Shown here in pieces: positions 43,583 to 53,420 of a stretch of DNA of 64,000 bases; within the stretch, counting starts at the first letter, position 1; each line of letters opens with the position of its first letter. Source of the DNA: Salininema proteolyticum (GTDB lineage: Bacteria; Actinomycetota; Actinomycetes; Mycobacteriales; Micromonosporaceae); NCBI RefSeq assembly GCF_042685645.1, contig NZ_JBHUNX010000001.1, forward strand, positions 1,674,001 to 1,738,000, in the 5' to 3' direction. Made by a program: the position numbers and the translations under genes. The notes under the pieces were generated by a model, which was not told the origin of the DNA, searched no databases, and was given only the letters and a program-made list of their open reading frames with translations.

Positions 43583-46083
43583 GTGGAAGAGTATTACTGG
43601 CCCGACTGGGGAGCCTATCAAGACCGTGAACAGGATGCCCGAGAAGCCTGGCCGAACATGGTCACGGCGCTGCCGGTTGGAACAGATGTCGCGGGCGAAG
43701 TCATCGGCCGTCAACCGTTCGGTGTGTTCCTTCGACTCGAAGGCCATCCACAGGCGATCGGTCTGGCACAGATCACGGCCATGCCAACATGCCGCTGCTT
43801 TTCGGTGTGCCACGGACTCGAAGGTGGTGATGTAACTGTTTTCGAGGTGCTGTGTAGCTGATGGAGGTTGGCCCTCCGAGATCGCCTTTCGGGAGGGGGT
43901 CTCAAACCGGCGTATGCTGCATGACCGGTAACGGGACTGTGGTGAGCGATACGTTTAGAAGGCAGCGTTGAGCTGTCAGGTGGGGACTGCGGAGACGTTG
44001 CGTGAAATCCAGTGTCAGAGACTCTGGCTGGGGCCCTGTTTGAAGCGTCGAAAAGCGTTGAACTGATGTCAAAACCGGCCTGTCGAAAAGAGGCTGGGAG
44101 GAGTCTGGCAGAAACCCGTTTACTGGCCAGGCGGCATCCGGCGTAAAGGGGGCGTGAACGCAGTCTGCTGCGGCTGCATGGAACGTGGGAAGATCCTCGC
44201 TCGATGCGAAGGGAGTGTTCCGAGCCTTAGCCGGCGAGGAATCGAGTACCGATGCGGGCAGGGGATTGCGGACGGTCTCGTAGTAGTGGCGAACCTCTTG
44301 CTGGCGCGGTGGGAGTGGAGCGAAGGGGACCGGCAATACAGATTCAGATTACTGGGTCAACCAGCGATGGGAGGAACCCCGTGAGTGAATCACGGTCAGC
44401 GACCGGGAAGCCTTTTGACGTGTCCCGGGAGGAGGTATGGGCCGCCTGGTTGGCGGTGGCCCGTAACGGCGGAGCCGCCGGAGCCGACGGCGTGGGGATC
44501 GACGATTTCGGTCGTGATGCGAAGACACTGCAGGGAGGCCTGTACAAGATCTGGAATCGCATGGCGTCGGGATCGTATTTCCCTAAGCCGGTTCGGTCGG
44601 TGTCCATACCGAAGCCCGCAGGCAGTGGTCGGCGGGTTCTCGGCATACCTGTTGTGGCCGACAGGATCGCTCAGACGGTGGTGGCGAAGCGTGTTGAGGA
44701 GGTGGTGGAACCTCTGTTTCACTCCGACTCCTACGGGTTTCGACCGGGCCGTTCAGCGAAGGAGGCCGTGAAGGTTTGCCGGGATCGGTGCTGGTCACGG
44801 TCTTGGGTGGTCGATGTTGATATCGCCTCGTTCTTCGACGAGGTGGACTGGAACCTGCTGGTGAAGGCGGTGGAGGCCCTTGGGCTTCCGTCTTGGGTGG
44901 TGCTTTATGTGCGCCGCTGGCTGGCCTGCGAGGTCATCGATGCCGACGGGGATGTTGCACCGCGTGAACGGGGGCTGGCGCAAGGGGGACCGGTCTCGCC
45001 GGTGTTGGCGAACCTGTTCCTGCACTGGGCGCTGGATTCCTGGCTGGAACGTGCCCATCCGATGGTCATGTTCGAGCGTTACGCCGATGACGTGGTGATT
45101 CACTGCGTTTCGCAGCGTCAGGCGGAGAAAGTCCTGGCTTCGCTGGAGGTGAGGATGACCGAGGTGGGTTTGCGGCTCCATCCGGAGAAGACTCGTATCG
45201 TCTACTGCGGAAATGACCGCGACGTTCGATGGAGTGGCCCGCGGTCGTTTACTTTCCTGGGGTTCGATTTCCGGTGCAGGCCGGGAGGATGGCGCCGGGA
45301 CGGGGAGCGGATGACGACGTTTTCGCCTGCTGTCAGTAGAGCGGCGCGTAAACGGATGTCGCAGGTGATGCGGTCTTGGCGGATCGGCAGGCGAACCGAT
45401 CGGGGGTTCGATGAGATCGCCCGGTTGGTCAACCCGATCGTTCGGGGCTGGATGAACTATTACGGGTCATTCGGTCGCTCCGAGCTCTATCCGCTTCTGG
45501 GACAGTTGAACGCGATGCTGGCGAAGTGGGTGAGGAAAAAGTATCGACGGTTTCGGAGCTGGAAGCGGTTTATCCGCCGCTGGTGTCAAGTCGTCGAGGA
45601 GTACCCCGCCTATTTCGAGCATTGGCGTTGGGTGACGAGAATGGCACGCTGACCGGTGTTGCAGGAGCCGGATGACGCGAGAGTGTCACGTCCGGATCTG
45701 TGGGAGCGCGGCGGGGAGGTTCCGCCGCGCCACCCGACTTGCCTCATGGAGGTGAACGCGTCAACGGCACCGTTATCTGGCTCGACGACCACAAATATCA
45801 GGTTAAAATCCAACTCGATGAATGGGCCGAACACCCCGATGGGTGGCCGGAGATCGCGGGCTCGGTCGGCGCGACCATAGACGGCCCCGTCACCAAACTC
45901 ACTCCTATCGGCGCGTTCGTTCACATCAGCAACTGCATCGAGGGATTGCTTCCCTTCAATGAATTCTCGACGGAACTCGTCGAAGGTCGACAAGTACGAG
46001 TTCGGGTTGCAGGCGTCGACCTGACTGGCCGGAAGGTACGGCTGGTTTCTGAGCCCGGGAGGTCGGGTAGCAATGACGTCTGA
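43583..46083 (+). CDS. S1-domain RNA-binding protein, split by a group II intron
   Basis: Exon 1 is 43583-43804 and exon 2 is 45739-46083. Joined after the intron they give one in-frame 188-residue protein. Exon 1 encodes LPVGTDVAGEVIGRQPFGVF, an S1 half ending ...GLAQITAMPTCRCFS. Exon 2 continues LPHGGERVNGTVIWLDDHKYQV and includes a second S1-like stretch VGATIDGPVTKLTPIGAFVHI. Before splicing, ribosomes would run to a stop at 43859-43861. Function unknown; the next gene overlaps its stop. GTG start at 43583. Confidence 0.75.
43805..45738 (+). mobile_element. group II intron (retroelement) with encoded maturase
   Basis: 1,934 nt. The 5' end is GTGTG (43805-43809), matching GUGYG. Domain V is at 45665-45699 with the AGC triad at 45666-45668 and a GAGA tetraloop. 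Domain VI (45701-45738) has a candidate bulged branch A at 45732, and the 3' end is CCGAC. IBS1 candidate GCTTTTCG at the exon 1 end is complementary to CGAAAAGC at 44049-44056 (also CGAAAAG at 44084-44090), a good EBS1. Removal restores the S1 reading frame exactly. Confidence 0.85.
44381..45652 (+). CDS. ltrA: group II intron reverse transcriptase/maturase
   Basis: 423 residues encoded in intron domain IV. RT blocks are present: GADGVGIDDF, SVSIPKPAGSGRRVLGIPVVADRIAQ, DVDIASFFDEVDW, GLAQGGPVSPVLANLFLHW and catalytic FERYADDVVIHC. A maturase (domain X) part follows (NPIVRGWMNYYG). It ends soon after, without the HNH endonuclease, as in many class C/D/E introns. GTG at 44381 has GGGAGGA (44369-44375) upstream. 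Confidence 0.92.
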   Translation: MSESRSATGKPFDVSREEVWAAWLAVARNGGAAGADGVGIDDFGRDAKTLQGGLYKIWNRMASGSYFPKPVRSVSIPKPAGSGRRVLGIPVVADRIAQTVVAKRVEEVVEPLFHSDSYGFRPGRSAKEAVKVCRDRCWSRSWVVDVDIASFFDEVDWNLLVKAVEALGLPSWVVLYVRRWLACEVIDADGDVAPRERGLAQGGPVSPVLANLFLHWALDSWLERAHPMVMFERYADDVVIHCVSQRQAEKVLASLEVRMTEVGLRLHPEKTRIVYCGNDRDVRWSGPRSFTFLGFDFRCRPGGWRRDGERMTTFSPAVSRAARKRMSQVMRSWRIGRRTDRGFDEIARLVNPIVRGWMNYYGSFGRSELYPLLGQLNAMLAKWVRKKYRRFRSWKRFIRRWCQVVEEYPAYFEHWRWVTRMAR

Positions 46084-46516
46084 CGATCGTCCCACCGAGG
46101 TGCGGCCACTGGCTGCAGTCACCAACACTGGCTCTACGCTCAATATTGAGGTTTCCGTCCAGATGAACCCGCCAGTGATAGCCGTGCGCTGGGCTAGCGC
46201 AGGTATTGCCTGCGTTTACAACGAAGCAACTTATTGGGAGAGCCTGATCGCGGCCCGAGAAGATCTGGAGGCCCACGGCTGGATTCTGTGTTGCCAAGGA
46301 GCCCGTCCCGAAGCCCAACCGTCGGGGATGTGTCTGCAGATGGGAGACGGGCGAGAAGTCTACGAATTCAAACAAGGTGTTCTCGAACCAGTGAGCAATG
46401 AACTCATTGACATATTCGACCGGGCGGAGCCAGACCAGGTTGGGACCGTGGTCCAGCAGCGTCACGCGATGTCTCGCCGGTGGTCAGGGATCTTCAATCG
46501 TGGGCATCGTAGCTGA
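46073..46516 (+). CDS. conserved hypothetical protein
   Basis: 147 residues, overlapping the S1-gene stop by 11 nt. The core CVYNEATYWESLIAAREDLEAHGWILCCQGARP resembles a widespread actinobacterial unknown family, ending with ELIDIFDRAEPDQVGTVVQQ. No known fold assigned. Co-translation with the S1 protein is likely when the intron is spliced. Confidence 0.65.
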   Translation: MTSDDRPTEVRPLAAVTNTGSTLNIEVSVQMNPPVIAVRWASAGIACVYNEATYWESLIAAREDLEAHGWILCCQGARPEAQPSGMCLQMGDGREVYEFKQGVLEPVSNELIDIFDRAEPDQVGTVVQQRHAMSRRWSGIFNRGHRS

Positions 46517-46717
46517 AATCAATTGTACGCGCCGGGGCGACGATGAGGGCGCGGAACCACCCCGGCGGCCTACTCGGCGCCCCACCTCGCAGGGCATTAC
46601 ACCTAATTCCCCGGCGATGTAGGCGACGGCGAGTCGCGGGTTGATCCTGGCCGTGGCGGCTCGTAACGGTTTAATCGGGGCGATTTGAACTGCTGAACTT
46701 GGACAGTTGAGTTGCGG

Positions 46718-47134
46718 TCAGTGGGCAGTCGCCTCGATCCACTGTGGGATCACTTCGGAAAGAGAGGGCGGAGCCTCTGTGAGCTGCAGCCGGTCTATGT
46801 TGTTCGCGATCCGTGCCAATCTGTCGCGAAGGTCGGGCCTCGACACCCAGAAGTTGCGAGGGTGCCGCCCAAGGCAGGCGACGAGGAGGTCTCCAGGGAA
46901 GTAGTGGCCTTCCTTCAATGGATTGACTTCGAGCATGTCGAGCGCGATAGGGATGATCCACGGCAATCCGATGCCTTGGCCGATGAGCATCCGAAGGTCC
47001 TCAGCTTCAAGGTCGCGGAGAGGAGCTTGTCGGAGCCGGTGACAGGTGCGGATCAGGTACGACGCGTCCGGGCCAGGCTCTTCCCAACGGTCGGACTCCA
47101 GCTCCATGATGGATTTGTTGCTGTAGGTCGGCAC
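46718..47134 (-). CDS. CdiI-like contact-dependent inhibition immunity protein
   Basis: 138 residues. Family pattern: an N-terminal ELESDRWEEPGPDASYLIRTCHRLRQ, then LEAEDLRMLIGQGIGLPWIIPIALDMLEVNPL and EGHYFPGDLLVACL. Immunity proteins of this type bind a cognate toxin domain. No toxin or polymorphic-toxin gene lies beside it, so it is an orphan. An IS element is 150 nt away. Confidence 0.7.
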   Translation of the reverse strand: MPTYSNKSIMELESDRWEEPGPDASYLIRTCHRLRQAPLRDLEAEDLRMLIGQGIGLPWIIPIALDMLEVNPLKEGHYFPGDLLVACLGRHPRNFWVSRPDLRDRLARIANNIDRLQLTEAPPSLSEVIPQWIEATAH

Positions 47135-47285
47135 ATGGAACTCCAGTACGGTCGGATAGGATTCATAACATGAGTCATGCTCAGTTAGTAGCTGTCGGTT
47201 GGGTCAGAGCCCCTGCAGCGCATAGAAAAAGAGCCTCTGGTATCAGTCTTCTTAGTTACAGGTCAGATTACCACCGAAGGCCCTC

Positions 47286-48127
47286 TTGCATCGTGCCTGC
47301 GATCCATGGCGTCACAATACCCGCACTTCCACCTATCCGTTAGGCTGCACCGATGCCGAGTGGGCTCTAATCGCCACGCTCCTGCCAGTCCCGGCCGCCT
47401 TAACCGGACGTGGCGGGCATGAACACCACTGTCGTCGGGCGATCGTCGACGCCATTCGGTACATCGCCGACTCCGGCACGAAATGGCGCAGCCTCCCGGT
47501 CGACTTCCCTCCGTTCAAGACGGTGTTCGGTTTCTATTCGCGCTGGGTATCAGCCGGTGTGTGGGACCGCATAAACACCGTCATTCGTGAAGAGCTCCGC
47601 TACGCCGCCGGGCGGAAGGCCGAACCCTCAGCGGCCTCCATCGACTCCCAGTCGGTCAAGGCTGACATGACCGTTCCGGCCGCGACCGGAGGGGCTATGA
47701 TGGCGGGAAGAAGATCAACGGCCGCAAAAGGCACCTGGCCGTCGACACTATGGGCCTGATCCTGGTCGTGATGGTCACCGGCGCCGGCGTTCAGGACCGT
47801 ACCGCCGCCCGCGACCTCCTGTTCGCTCTCTCCCAGCGGTTCCCGACCATCGCCCGAGTCTGGGCCGATGGGGGCTACCAGAGCCCGATTGCCGACCTCG
47901 CTCGAGAGCTCTATGGATTTGTCGTCGAGATCGTTTCTAAACTCGCAGGCCAGAAAGGGTTCGTGGTACAGCCTCGACGCTGGGTGGTGGAGAGATCCTT
48001 CGCCTGGCTCATGCACCGGCGCCGACTCTGCCGCGACTACGAGCGCAAGCCCGAACACGCCGAGGGGTTTGTGCTGGTCGCCAGCATCTTCGTCATGGCA
48101 CGGCAGATCTCCAAAATGGAATCATGA
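47286..48127 (+). mobile_element. IS5-family (IS427-like) transposase in two frames
   Basis: Frame A (47286 to about 47700) has the N-terminal DUF4096-type part LGCTDAEWALIATLLPVP and ASIDSQSVKAD with the first catalytic Asp. Frame B (-1) continues YDGGKKINGRKRHLAVDT, WADGGYQ (second Asp) and WVVERSFAWL (Glu). The shift falls at GGAGGGGCT near 47690-47700. IS427-group elements use a programmed -1 frameshift, so it may be active. Terminal inverted repeats were not located with confidence; the start codon is approximate. Confidence 0.85.
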
Positions 48128-48340
48128 CCGCAGAGACGGCTTCTCACACATGGCTCGCCCTCAACATCCATGAAGGACAATAATCGTCCATATTGTCATA
48201 GTGGAACCCCGATCGAAGGGGTAGTTGGAAAAGGCTCATTGAAGACAGGCTCGGGTGTCTGCCCTAGGCCGAAGTCGGATTGGCGGACCTCTTCCGGACG
48301 GGACGTCTCAACTGTGTCGGAGGACCGGCGGCCGTGTGCG

Positions 48341-51145
48341 TCAGCCGCGGTGCTTCTTCGCCTCTTCCATGAAGACGAGCAGTTGCTCTGCCGTGACCTG
48401 CGTCAGCCGTCTCACCGCGTCGGCGTACTGTTCACCGCTCTCTCCTTCACGGTAGGCGTTGTATCCGTCGACGCAGTCCGAAGCGTCCGAGAACAGGTCG
48501 CCGAGAAGGTCTTCCCACGCCTCCTCCAGATCCGGGTCGGGGTAGTAGAAGTAATCGTAGGCCTCGTCGACCGCACCCCACAGGTCGTAGCAGGCCATGG
48601 CGATCTCATAGTGCCGATCCTGTGTGCGCTCGTCCTCCGGCGCGTCCCTCAATTCGCCGAGGATGTCGTAGATTTCGCTCCACTCGGTGGCGAATCGGAC
48701 GACGAGGTCTTCGCCGCCCTCCTCGTACCAGGCCCAGAGTTGCGTCTCTACCAGTTCCCTCGGTTTCGAGTCCCGTGTGGTGATGAGCCCGTCCAGCTGG
48801 GCGTAGTCGGGGTCGGCCAGGGTCTTCGCATAGTGGAGGTCCCGGGCGGCGGAGGTGACGACCACGGCAAGGAAGACGACGGCGAGAAACGCCGTCCGGA
48901 CTCGACTCCCGGAACCTGCCGCGGTCCTCGGGCCGGGACGGAAACGGGAGGCCGCCCGCCCTACCGGAGCGGCCAGCAAGGCGACCAGGAGACAGGCGAT
49001 CATGACGACGTCCAAGAGGCCGCGCAACTCCGTCCACGCCACCGGTTGCGGCGGCGAGCACTCCGTGGCGAACGTGTCGAAAGGCCCGAGACAGCCGTCC
49101 GCCGAGGTCAGAAGCACGAACGCGGCGACGCCGCTCCAGAGTGCCAGCTGAGACGCTGTCAACGCGTTCAACAGGCGAGCCTCGTCGGCTCTCCTGGCGG
49201 CTCCCACGGCGGCAATCGTCACTCCGATCAAGACGGCCGCGGCACTCCAGTAGTAGAACACCGCGTGCTCGATGTCGCCCAACTTGGCCGATTCGCCTCC
49301 GTCCGTGAAGAACCGGATGGTCAGGATCAGTGCTGTTCCCGCCCCGAATCCGACGAGAGCGGGTCTCAGGCAGAACCGCAACGGCCCCTCGGCGTCCCGT
49401 CCGTGCGGCCGGAGGAGGACAACGCCCCAGAGCGCGGCGATCGCGGTCCACAGATACGGCACGAGGGCGACCATCGAGACCGGGAAGAGCCACACCCACA
49501 TGGCCGTCACGAAGGAGTCGGCCTCGCCTCCTTTGGAAACGATGATGTCTTCCCAACTCTGCCTCAGTGCTTCGGCGTCGAAGAAGTTGATCGGGCCATG
49601 GTAGTAGCCGCTTGCGAACCTCCACACGACCAGGAGCCCGGTCAAGGCGATCCAAAAGGAGACGAGTGCGGCGGTGGGACTGGCCCAGCGGAAACGGTCG
49701 CCGCGCGAGGCCGCCCAGACGCGGACCGACTGGGCCGCCCACCATCCGAACAGCGTTCCCAGGAGGACCAGCATCAGAGGCGCCTCGGGGTGCGACGGCA
49801 GCCTGGTCAGGGAGATGTTTCCGTCCAGGAGGGCCGTCCCCACGGCCATGCCGAGTCCCAGCCATGCTCCGACGGCGACTCCCGACGGGCGGCGCACTCC
49901 CGAGGACTCTGGCAGGCGGGCGGACTGCCAAAGGTGGATCGCGGTGATGCCCGCCGCCGGGGCAGCACCGACGAGCGCGGCGAGGCCGGTGGAGACCACG
50001 TCGGGAACGGTGGCCGCGTTGAGGGTGGAGTAGACGCGCAGGAAGATGATGCTCGTGGCCAAGCCGGTGAGGACCATCGCGAGGGGTGTGATCCGCAGGG
50101 CCAGAGCGGGTTCCCGTGCCGCCGCGGCCCGAAGATCGACGTGGGGATGGTTGCGCCACAGGTCGAGGAAGCGCGCGCGGATTCGTCGCCGTTGATGCTT
50201 CCTCTCCTGGCCCTCCTCGTTGTCGGACGAGGTGCGGCGGTGTGGATCGCCGCCCCACTCGATCGCCGCCAAGTCGGCGTGGAGTTCGCGGGCGCGCAGC
50301 ACGTCGGTGCGCGCCAGGTAGATCAGCAGGGTCATGAGTCCGGTCGAGACCATGTTGAAGGTGTGGATGCCGACCAGGTTCTCCGCCCACGCGTAGTCCA
50401 CGACCGCCGTGCGCAGCGAGTACGCGCGCACCGCCAGGTGGGGGAGGAGCACGAGGACGAGGAAGACGCGCCACAGGGCGATCACGGTGTAGGTGATGGT
50501 GATGTCGCGGTTGCGGATGTGGCCGAACTCGTGGAGGACGACCGACTCGAACGCGTCGGGGTCGCTGCGGCGCAACTCGAACAGACCGGCGTGGAGGCGC
50601 AGGCGGGGATGCCGGTCGGTGCCGTAGACGAGGGCGTCCGTCGACGGGTTCGCCGGGTCGACGTAGACGCGCGGGAAGCGGCGCAGTCCGGCGTGCTCGG
50701 CCAGGGACCGCAGATGCCGGTCCATGGCGCCGTTCTGGTCAACGCTCTTCAACGGCACGACGAGGGCCCGCCGCGACTTCCAGAGGGGGATCAGGTGGAA
50801 CAGAGAGTACGTGGCGAAGGCGAGCAGGGCCGTCCACACGAGCCCCACCCAGATCGTCGGCGACGGATAGCGCTCCACGCAGGTGGCGATCATGTCGGCG
50901 TTGCGGGCGTAGTTCGCGGCGGCGTTGACTGGAGCGTCGAGCTCGAAGTTCACTCCCGCGGCGCGGAAGCACCGTTCACGCCCCGTCTCGGCATCGAGGA
51001 GGTTGCGCACTTCGAGGATCATGGTCGCCGCGCTGACCGTCAGCAGTGCGACCAGCTGTAGGAAGCGCAGGGTCGTGGCGGTGGCGAGGTGCGGCACGAC
51101 GGTCGGCCTCCGTGCCGGCCGGTCCCGCTTTCCGGTGCCGATCAT
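48341..51145 (-). CDS. large polytopic M48-family metalloprotease-like protein
   Basis: 934 residues. Two TM helices near the N-terminus flank an extracytoplasmic loop. Then comes the M48 zinc site HEFGH (residues 205-209) with a probable third ligand in RARELHADLAA (about residue 280). About a dozen further TM helices and a C-terminal soluble, Asp/Glu-rich region of about 150 residues follow, so the protein is far longer than HtpX or Ste24. The start ATG overlaps the stop of the preceding small gene (ATGA). Role unknown; membrane-protein quality control is a guess. Confidence 0.75.
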   Translation of the reverse strand: MIGTGKRDRPARRPTVVPHLATATTLRFLQLVALLTVSAATMILEVRNLLDAETGRERCFRAAGVNFELDAPVNAAANYARNADMIATCVERYPSPTIWVGLVWTALLAFATYSLFHLIPLWKSRRALVVPLKSVDQNGAMDRHLRSLAEHAGLRRFPRVYVDPANPSTDALVYGTDRHPRLRLHAGLFELRRSDPDAFESVVLHEFGHIRNRDITITYTVIALWRVFLVLVLLPHLAVRAYSLRTAVVDYAWAENLVGIHTFNMVSTGLMTLLIYLARTDVLRARELHADLAAIEWGGDPHRRTSSDNEEGQERKHQRRRIRARFLDLWRNHPHVDLRAAAAREPALALRITPLAMVLTGLATSIIFLRVYSTLNAATVPDVVSTGLAALVGAAPAAGITAIHLWQSARLPESSGVRRPSGVAVGAWLGLGMAVGTALLDGNISLTRLPSHPEAPLMLVLLGTLFGWWAAQSVRVWAASRGDRFRWASPTAALVSFWIALTGLLVVWRFASGYYHGPINFFDAEALRQSWEDIIVSKGGEADSFVTAMWVWLFPVSMVALVPYLWTAIAALWGVVLLRPHGRDAEGPLRFCLRPALVGFGAGTALILTIRFFTDGGESAKLGDIEHAVFYYWSAAAVLIGVTIAAVGAARRADEARLLNALTASQLALWSGVAAFVLLTSADGCLGPFDTFATECSPPQPVAWTELRGLLDVVMIACLLVALLAAPVGRAASRFRPGPRTAAGSGSRVRTAFLAVVFLAVVVTSAARDLHYAKTLADPDYAQLDGLITTRDSKPRELVETQLWAWYEEGGEDLVVRFATEWSEIYDILGELRDAPEDERTQDRHYEIAMACYDLWGAVDEAYDYFYYPDPDLEEAWEDLLGDLFSDASDCVDGYNAYREGESGEQYADAVRRLTQVTAEQLLVFMEEAKKHRG

Positions 51146-51597
51146 CGGTCGAGTTCGTCGGGTGGCGCCTCGGCCAGTCGGCGGACGAGCGCGTCGGCGG
51201 CTGCGATCGCCGACTCGTCCGGTACTTTTCGTCTCCGGGCCTCGTCGAGGAAGGCCTGGTAGATCTCGGCCAGCTGCTCCTTTGTGAATCCGGGGACGGG
51301 AGTCCGGGACCGGCGGAACAGCGACCCGATCCACTTTCCGGCGCGGTCGAGCAGTGAGTCCGTGGCGCCCTTGGCGGCGTGCTCGACTACGACCCACACG
51401 ACCGGGGCGATGAGGACGGCGATCTCGCCGATGCCGAAGCCCAGCGGTTCGCGCCGTGGGGCGGCTCGTCGCAGACGTCGGGAGACGGCCGCCTCCCTCA
51501 GTTCGCCCAGGCCCTGCACGACGGGCAGCTCTTCAGGGGCGGTGTCGGCGACGACGTCGCGGACCACGTCGTAGATGGTCGAGGAACAGTGGGGCAT
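51142..51597 (-). CDS. small membrane-associated protein coupled to the M48 gene
   Basis: 151 residues; GGAGG precedes the ATG at 51597. One hydrophobic segment (GIGEIAVLIAPVVWVVVEHA, about 52-71), a basic stretch GSLFRRSRTP, and a C-terminal helical region (EQLAEIYQAFLDEARRRK). No family recognised. ATGA overlap with the protease gene suggests a regulator or substrate-presenting partner. Confidence 0.6.
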   Translation of the reverse strand: MPHCSSTIYDVVRDVVADTAPEELPVVQGLGELREAAVSRRLRRAAPRREPLGFGIGEIAVLIAPVVWVVVEHAAKGATDSLLDRAGKWIGSLFRRSRTPVPGFTKEQLAEIYQAFLDEARRRKVPDESAIAAADALVRRLAEAPPDELDR

Positions 51598-51859
51598 GGG
51601 CGTACCTCCGCGGTTCGATGGCGGGGTGTCCGCCGGGGTGCGAACGTAGAACTCCCAGCGTACTGTTGTTACGCTCGCCCATGGCGTACCAGTCGTCATG
51701 ACGACAAAACCAGGTCGGGGCGTCGGCGCCGCTGACCAGTGCAGTGCCGTGCTCGGGGTTCCCTCGGAGCCGGCGGTTGTGACGGCCACTCCGGGCAAGG
51801 GAATCGAGAAGTGGCCGTTGTCCGTGGCGAAACCGAGGCCGTCGGGCGGACGGCCGCAA

Positions 51860-52400
51860 GAGAACGCGCCACCACCGATCAGCTGCCGATCTCTCGCCCT
51901 GCTCGCCTGCCTGATCTATGTCTCCGAGTCATTGATCGGCAAGATCGAAAAAGCGAACGCCCCTGCGTCGAAGCGCTCGCCCGAAACCTTGGCCAGGCGC
52001 TCGACACTGGAGGCGTCCGATGCCGAGCGCTACCGCTCGTTCGAGCCCGTCCGGACAATTCCGGGGAGTCCGGACGCGCTGAGGCGACGTCCGTCTCCGA
52101 AGTGCCACAGCTGGAATACCTTGGTGAAGATGACGAAGCAGGGATCGCAATGAACCGCCGGACTCTACTGACCGGGGCAACAGGTTGGGGAGCTCTGTTC
52201 GCTACCGCGACCAGTCCCGGCGGGATACCGCTGTCAGAGCTCTTGTTCGCCGATCTCAGAGGCGACGTAGAGGATCGTCCGGTCGACCCTCACGAGGTGA
52301 GGAGCCTGGTCACCCGCGTCAAGACCGACTATCGATCGTGTCGCCTTCGCAGCGCCCGGCGAACGATCGCCAGGGTTCTAACCAGCCTTAGTGCTCCAGC
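51860..52400 (+). pseudogene. decayed Scr1-type XRE regulator
   Basis: Fragments of a DUF5753/Scr1-type helix-turn-helix protein lie in two frames. SESLIGKIEKA (51918-51957) continues in another frame as RPCVEALARNLGQALDTGGV. Then MNRRTLLTGATGWGALF and SELLFADLRGDVEDRPVDP follow (52150-52300). The N-terminal HTH start is lost and the 3' end is cut by IS701-type sequence near 52400. Confidence 0.55.
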
Positions 52401-52499
52401 CATGGTTCTTGTATTAGGGAACTGCGGTTGTCGGCAGAAGCCTTGTGACGCTGGAGATGTCCGTGAAACCAAAGACTGCTGTTGTCGGTGTTTTCTGTT

Positions 52500-53160
52500 G
52501 TGAGACAGGAAAACCAGACGGCAGCCGCTCAGTCCAGCAAAATCATCGCCGCCCATGAGGAGGCCTCCCACCGGGTGTTCTCTGCCCTCTCGTCACAGTT
52601 CGGGCGGCCGGAGGCGTTCTGGAACGTTCAGACCTACACAAAGGGCTTGATGACGGAACTGGCCTCGAAGAACACCTGGACGATCAGCGAATGGGCGGGA
52701 CACCCGACTCCTGACCGGCTGCAATACCTGCTGGAACGCGCCCGCTGGGACGAGGCGTCCGCCCGCGAAGCTCTCGGGAAGGTCACCATCGACGTGCTCG
52801 GCACCGGCGGCATCCTGGTGTTCCGGCCCCGAACGCCGCGAACAGTCCGAAATCCCTGAACACGTCGCCTTCGCCACCAAGGGCCAGATGGTCGCCTTCG
52901 AGGACCCCAGCTACGAGGCAGGTCACCACTACCTGCTGGTTCGGGAGAATCTCGACACCGGTGAGCGGGCGTTCCACCACGTCTGGTGGCCGAGGCCGGC
53001 CACCTTCGCCCAGCTCGTTCATGTCGCCGGGTCACGGTAGGCGGTTTAGGGGACATTTCAGCAGGCCAAGGGCTGCCACAGGCTCGACCACCACCAAGTG
53101 AGGACCTGGAAGTCCACCTACCGGCATTTGACGTTCGTGATCGCAGCGTTCCTCATCCAC
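52500..53160 (+). pseudogene. decayed IS701-type transposase
   Basis: N-terminal part TYTKGLMTELASKNTWTISE and PTPDRLQYLLERARWDEASA (52630-52770), then VTIDVLGTGGILVF. After a deletion and frameshift comes HVAFATKGQM (52860), YLLVRENLDTGERAFHHVWW (52940) and, beyond an in-frame stop near 53038, FQQAKG and DHHQVRTWKS. The catalytic middle is missing. Confidence 0.65.
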
Positions 53161-53343
53161 CTGGTCGGCCACCGAACGGTGGCATGCGCGGACAGCGAAC
53201 AGGATGCTGGCGGGGCGAACACGACCCGTCGCTCCAACAGGGATTAGGGCCGGGGGTATTTGTCGATCGGTTCTTGGCGCGGAATTCTCTGCGGCGGCGC
53301 GTTGCGGCCTCCCGTACGAAGATCCACTCATAGTGATTATATA

Positions 53344-53372
53344 TTGACATGTCTAGAACTAGTAACTAGTGT
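53344..53372 (+). promoter_or_regulatory. sigma-70-type promoter of the SapA-like gene
   Basis: TTGACA (53344-53349), 17-nt spacer, TAGTGT (53367-53372), 49 nt before the start codon. The spacer contains repeated ACTAG units. One of the best consensus promoters in the window. Confidence 0.6.
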
Positions 53373-53420
53373 TGGCGCCACCCGAACACTTCGCAGACTC
53401 CCTTCCGAAGAGAGGATGAC

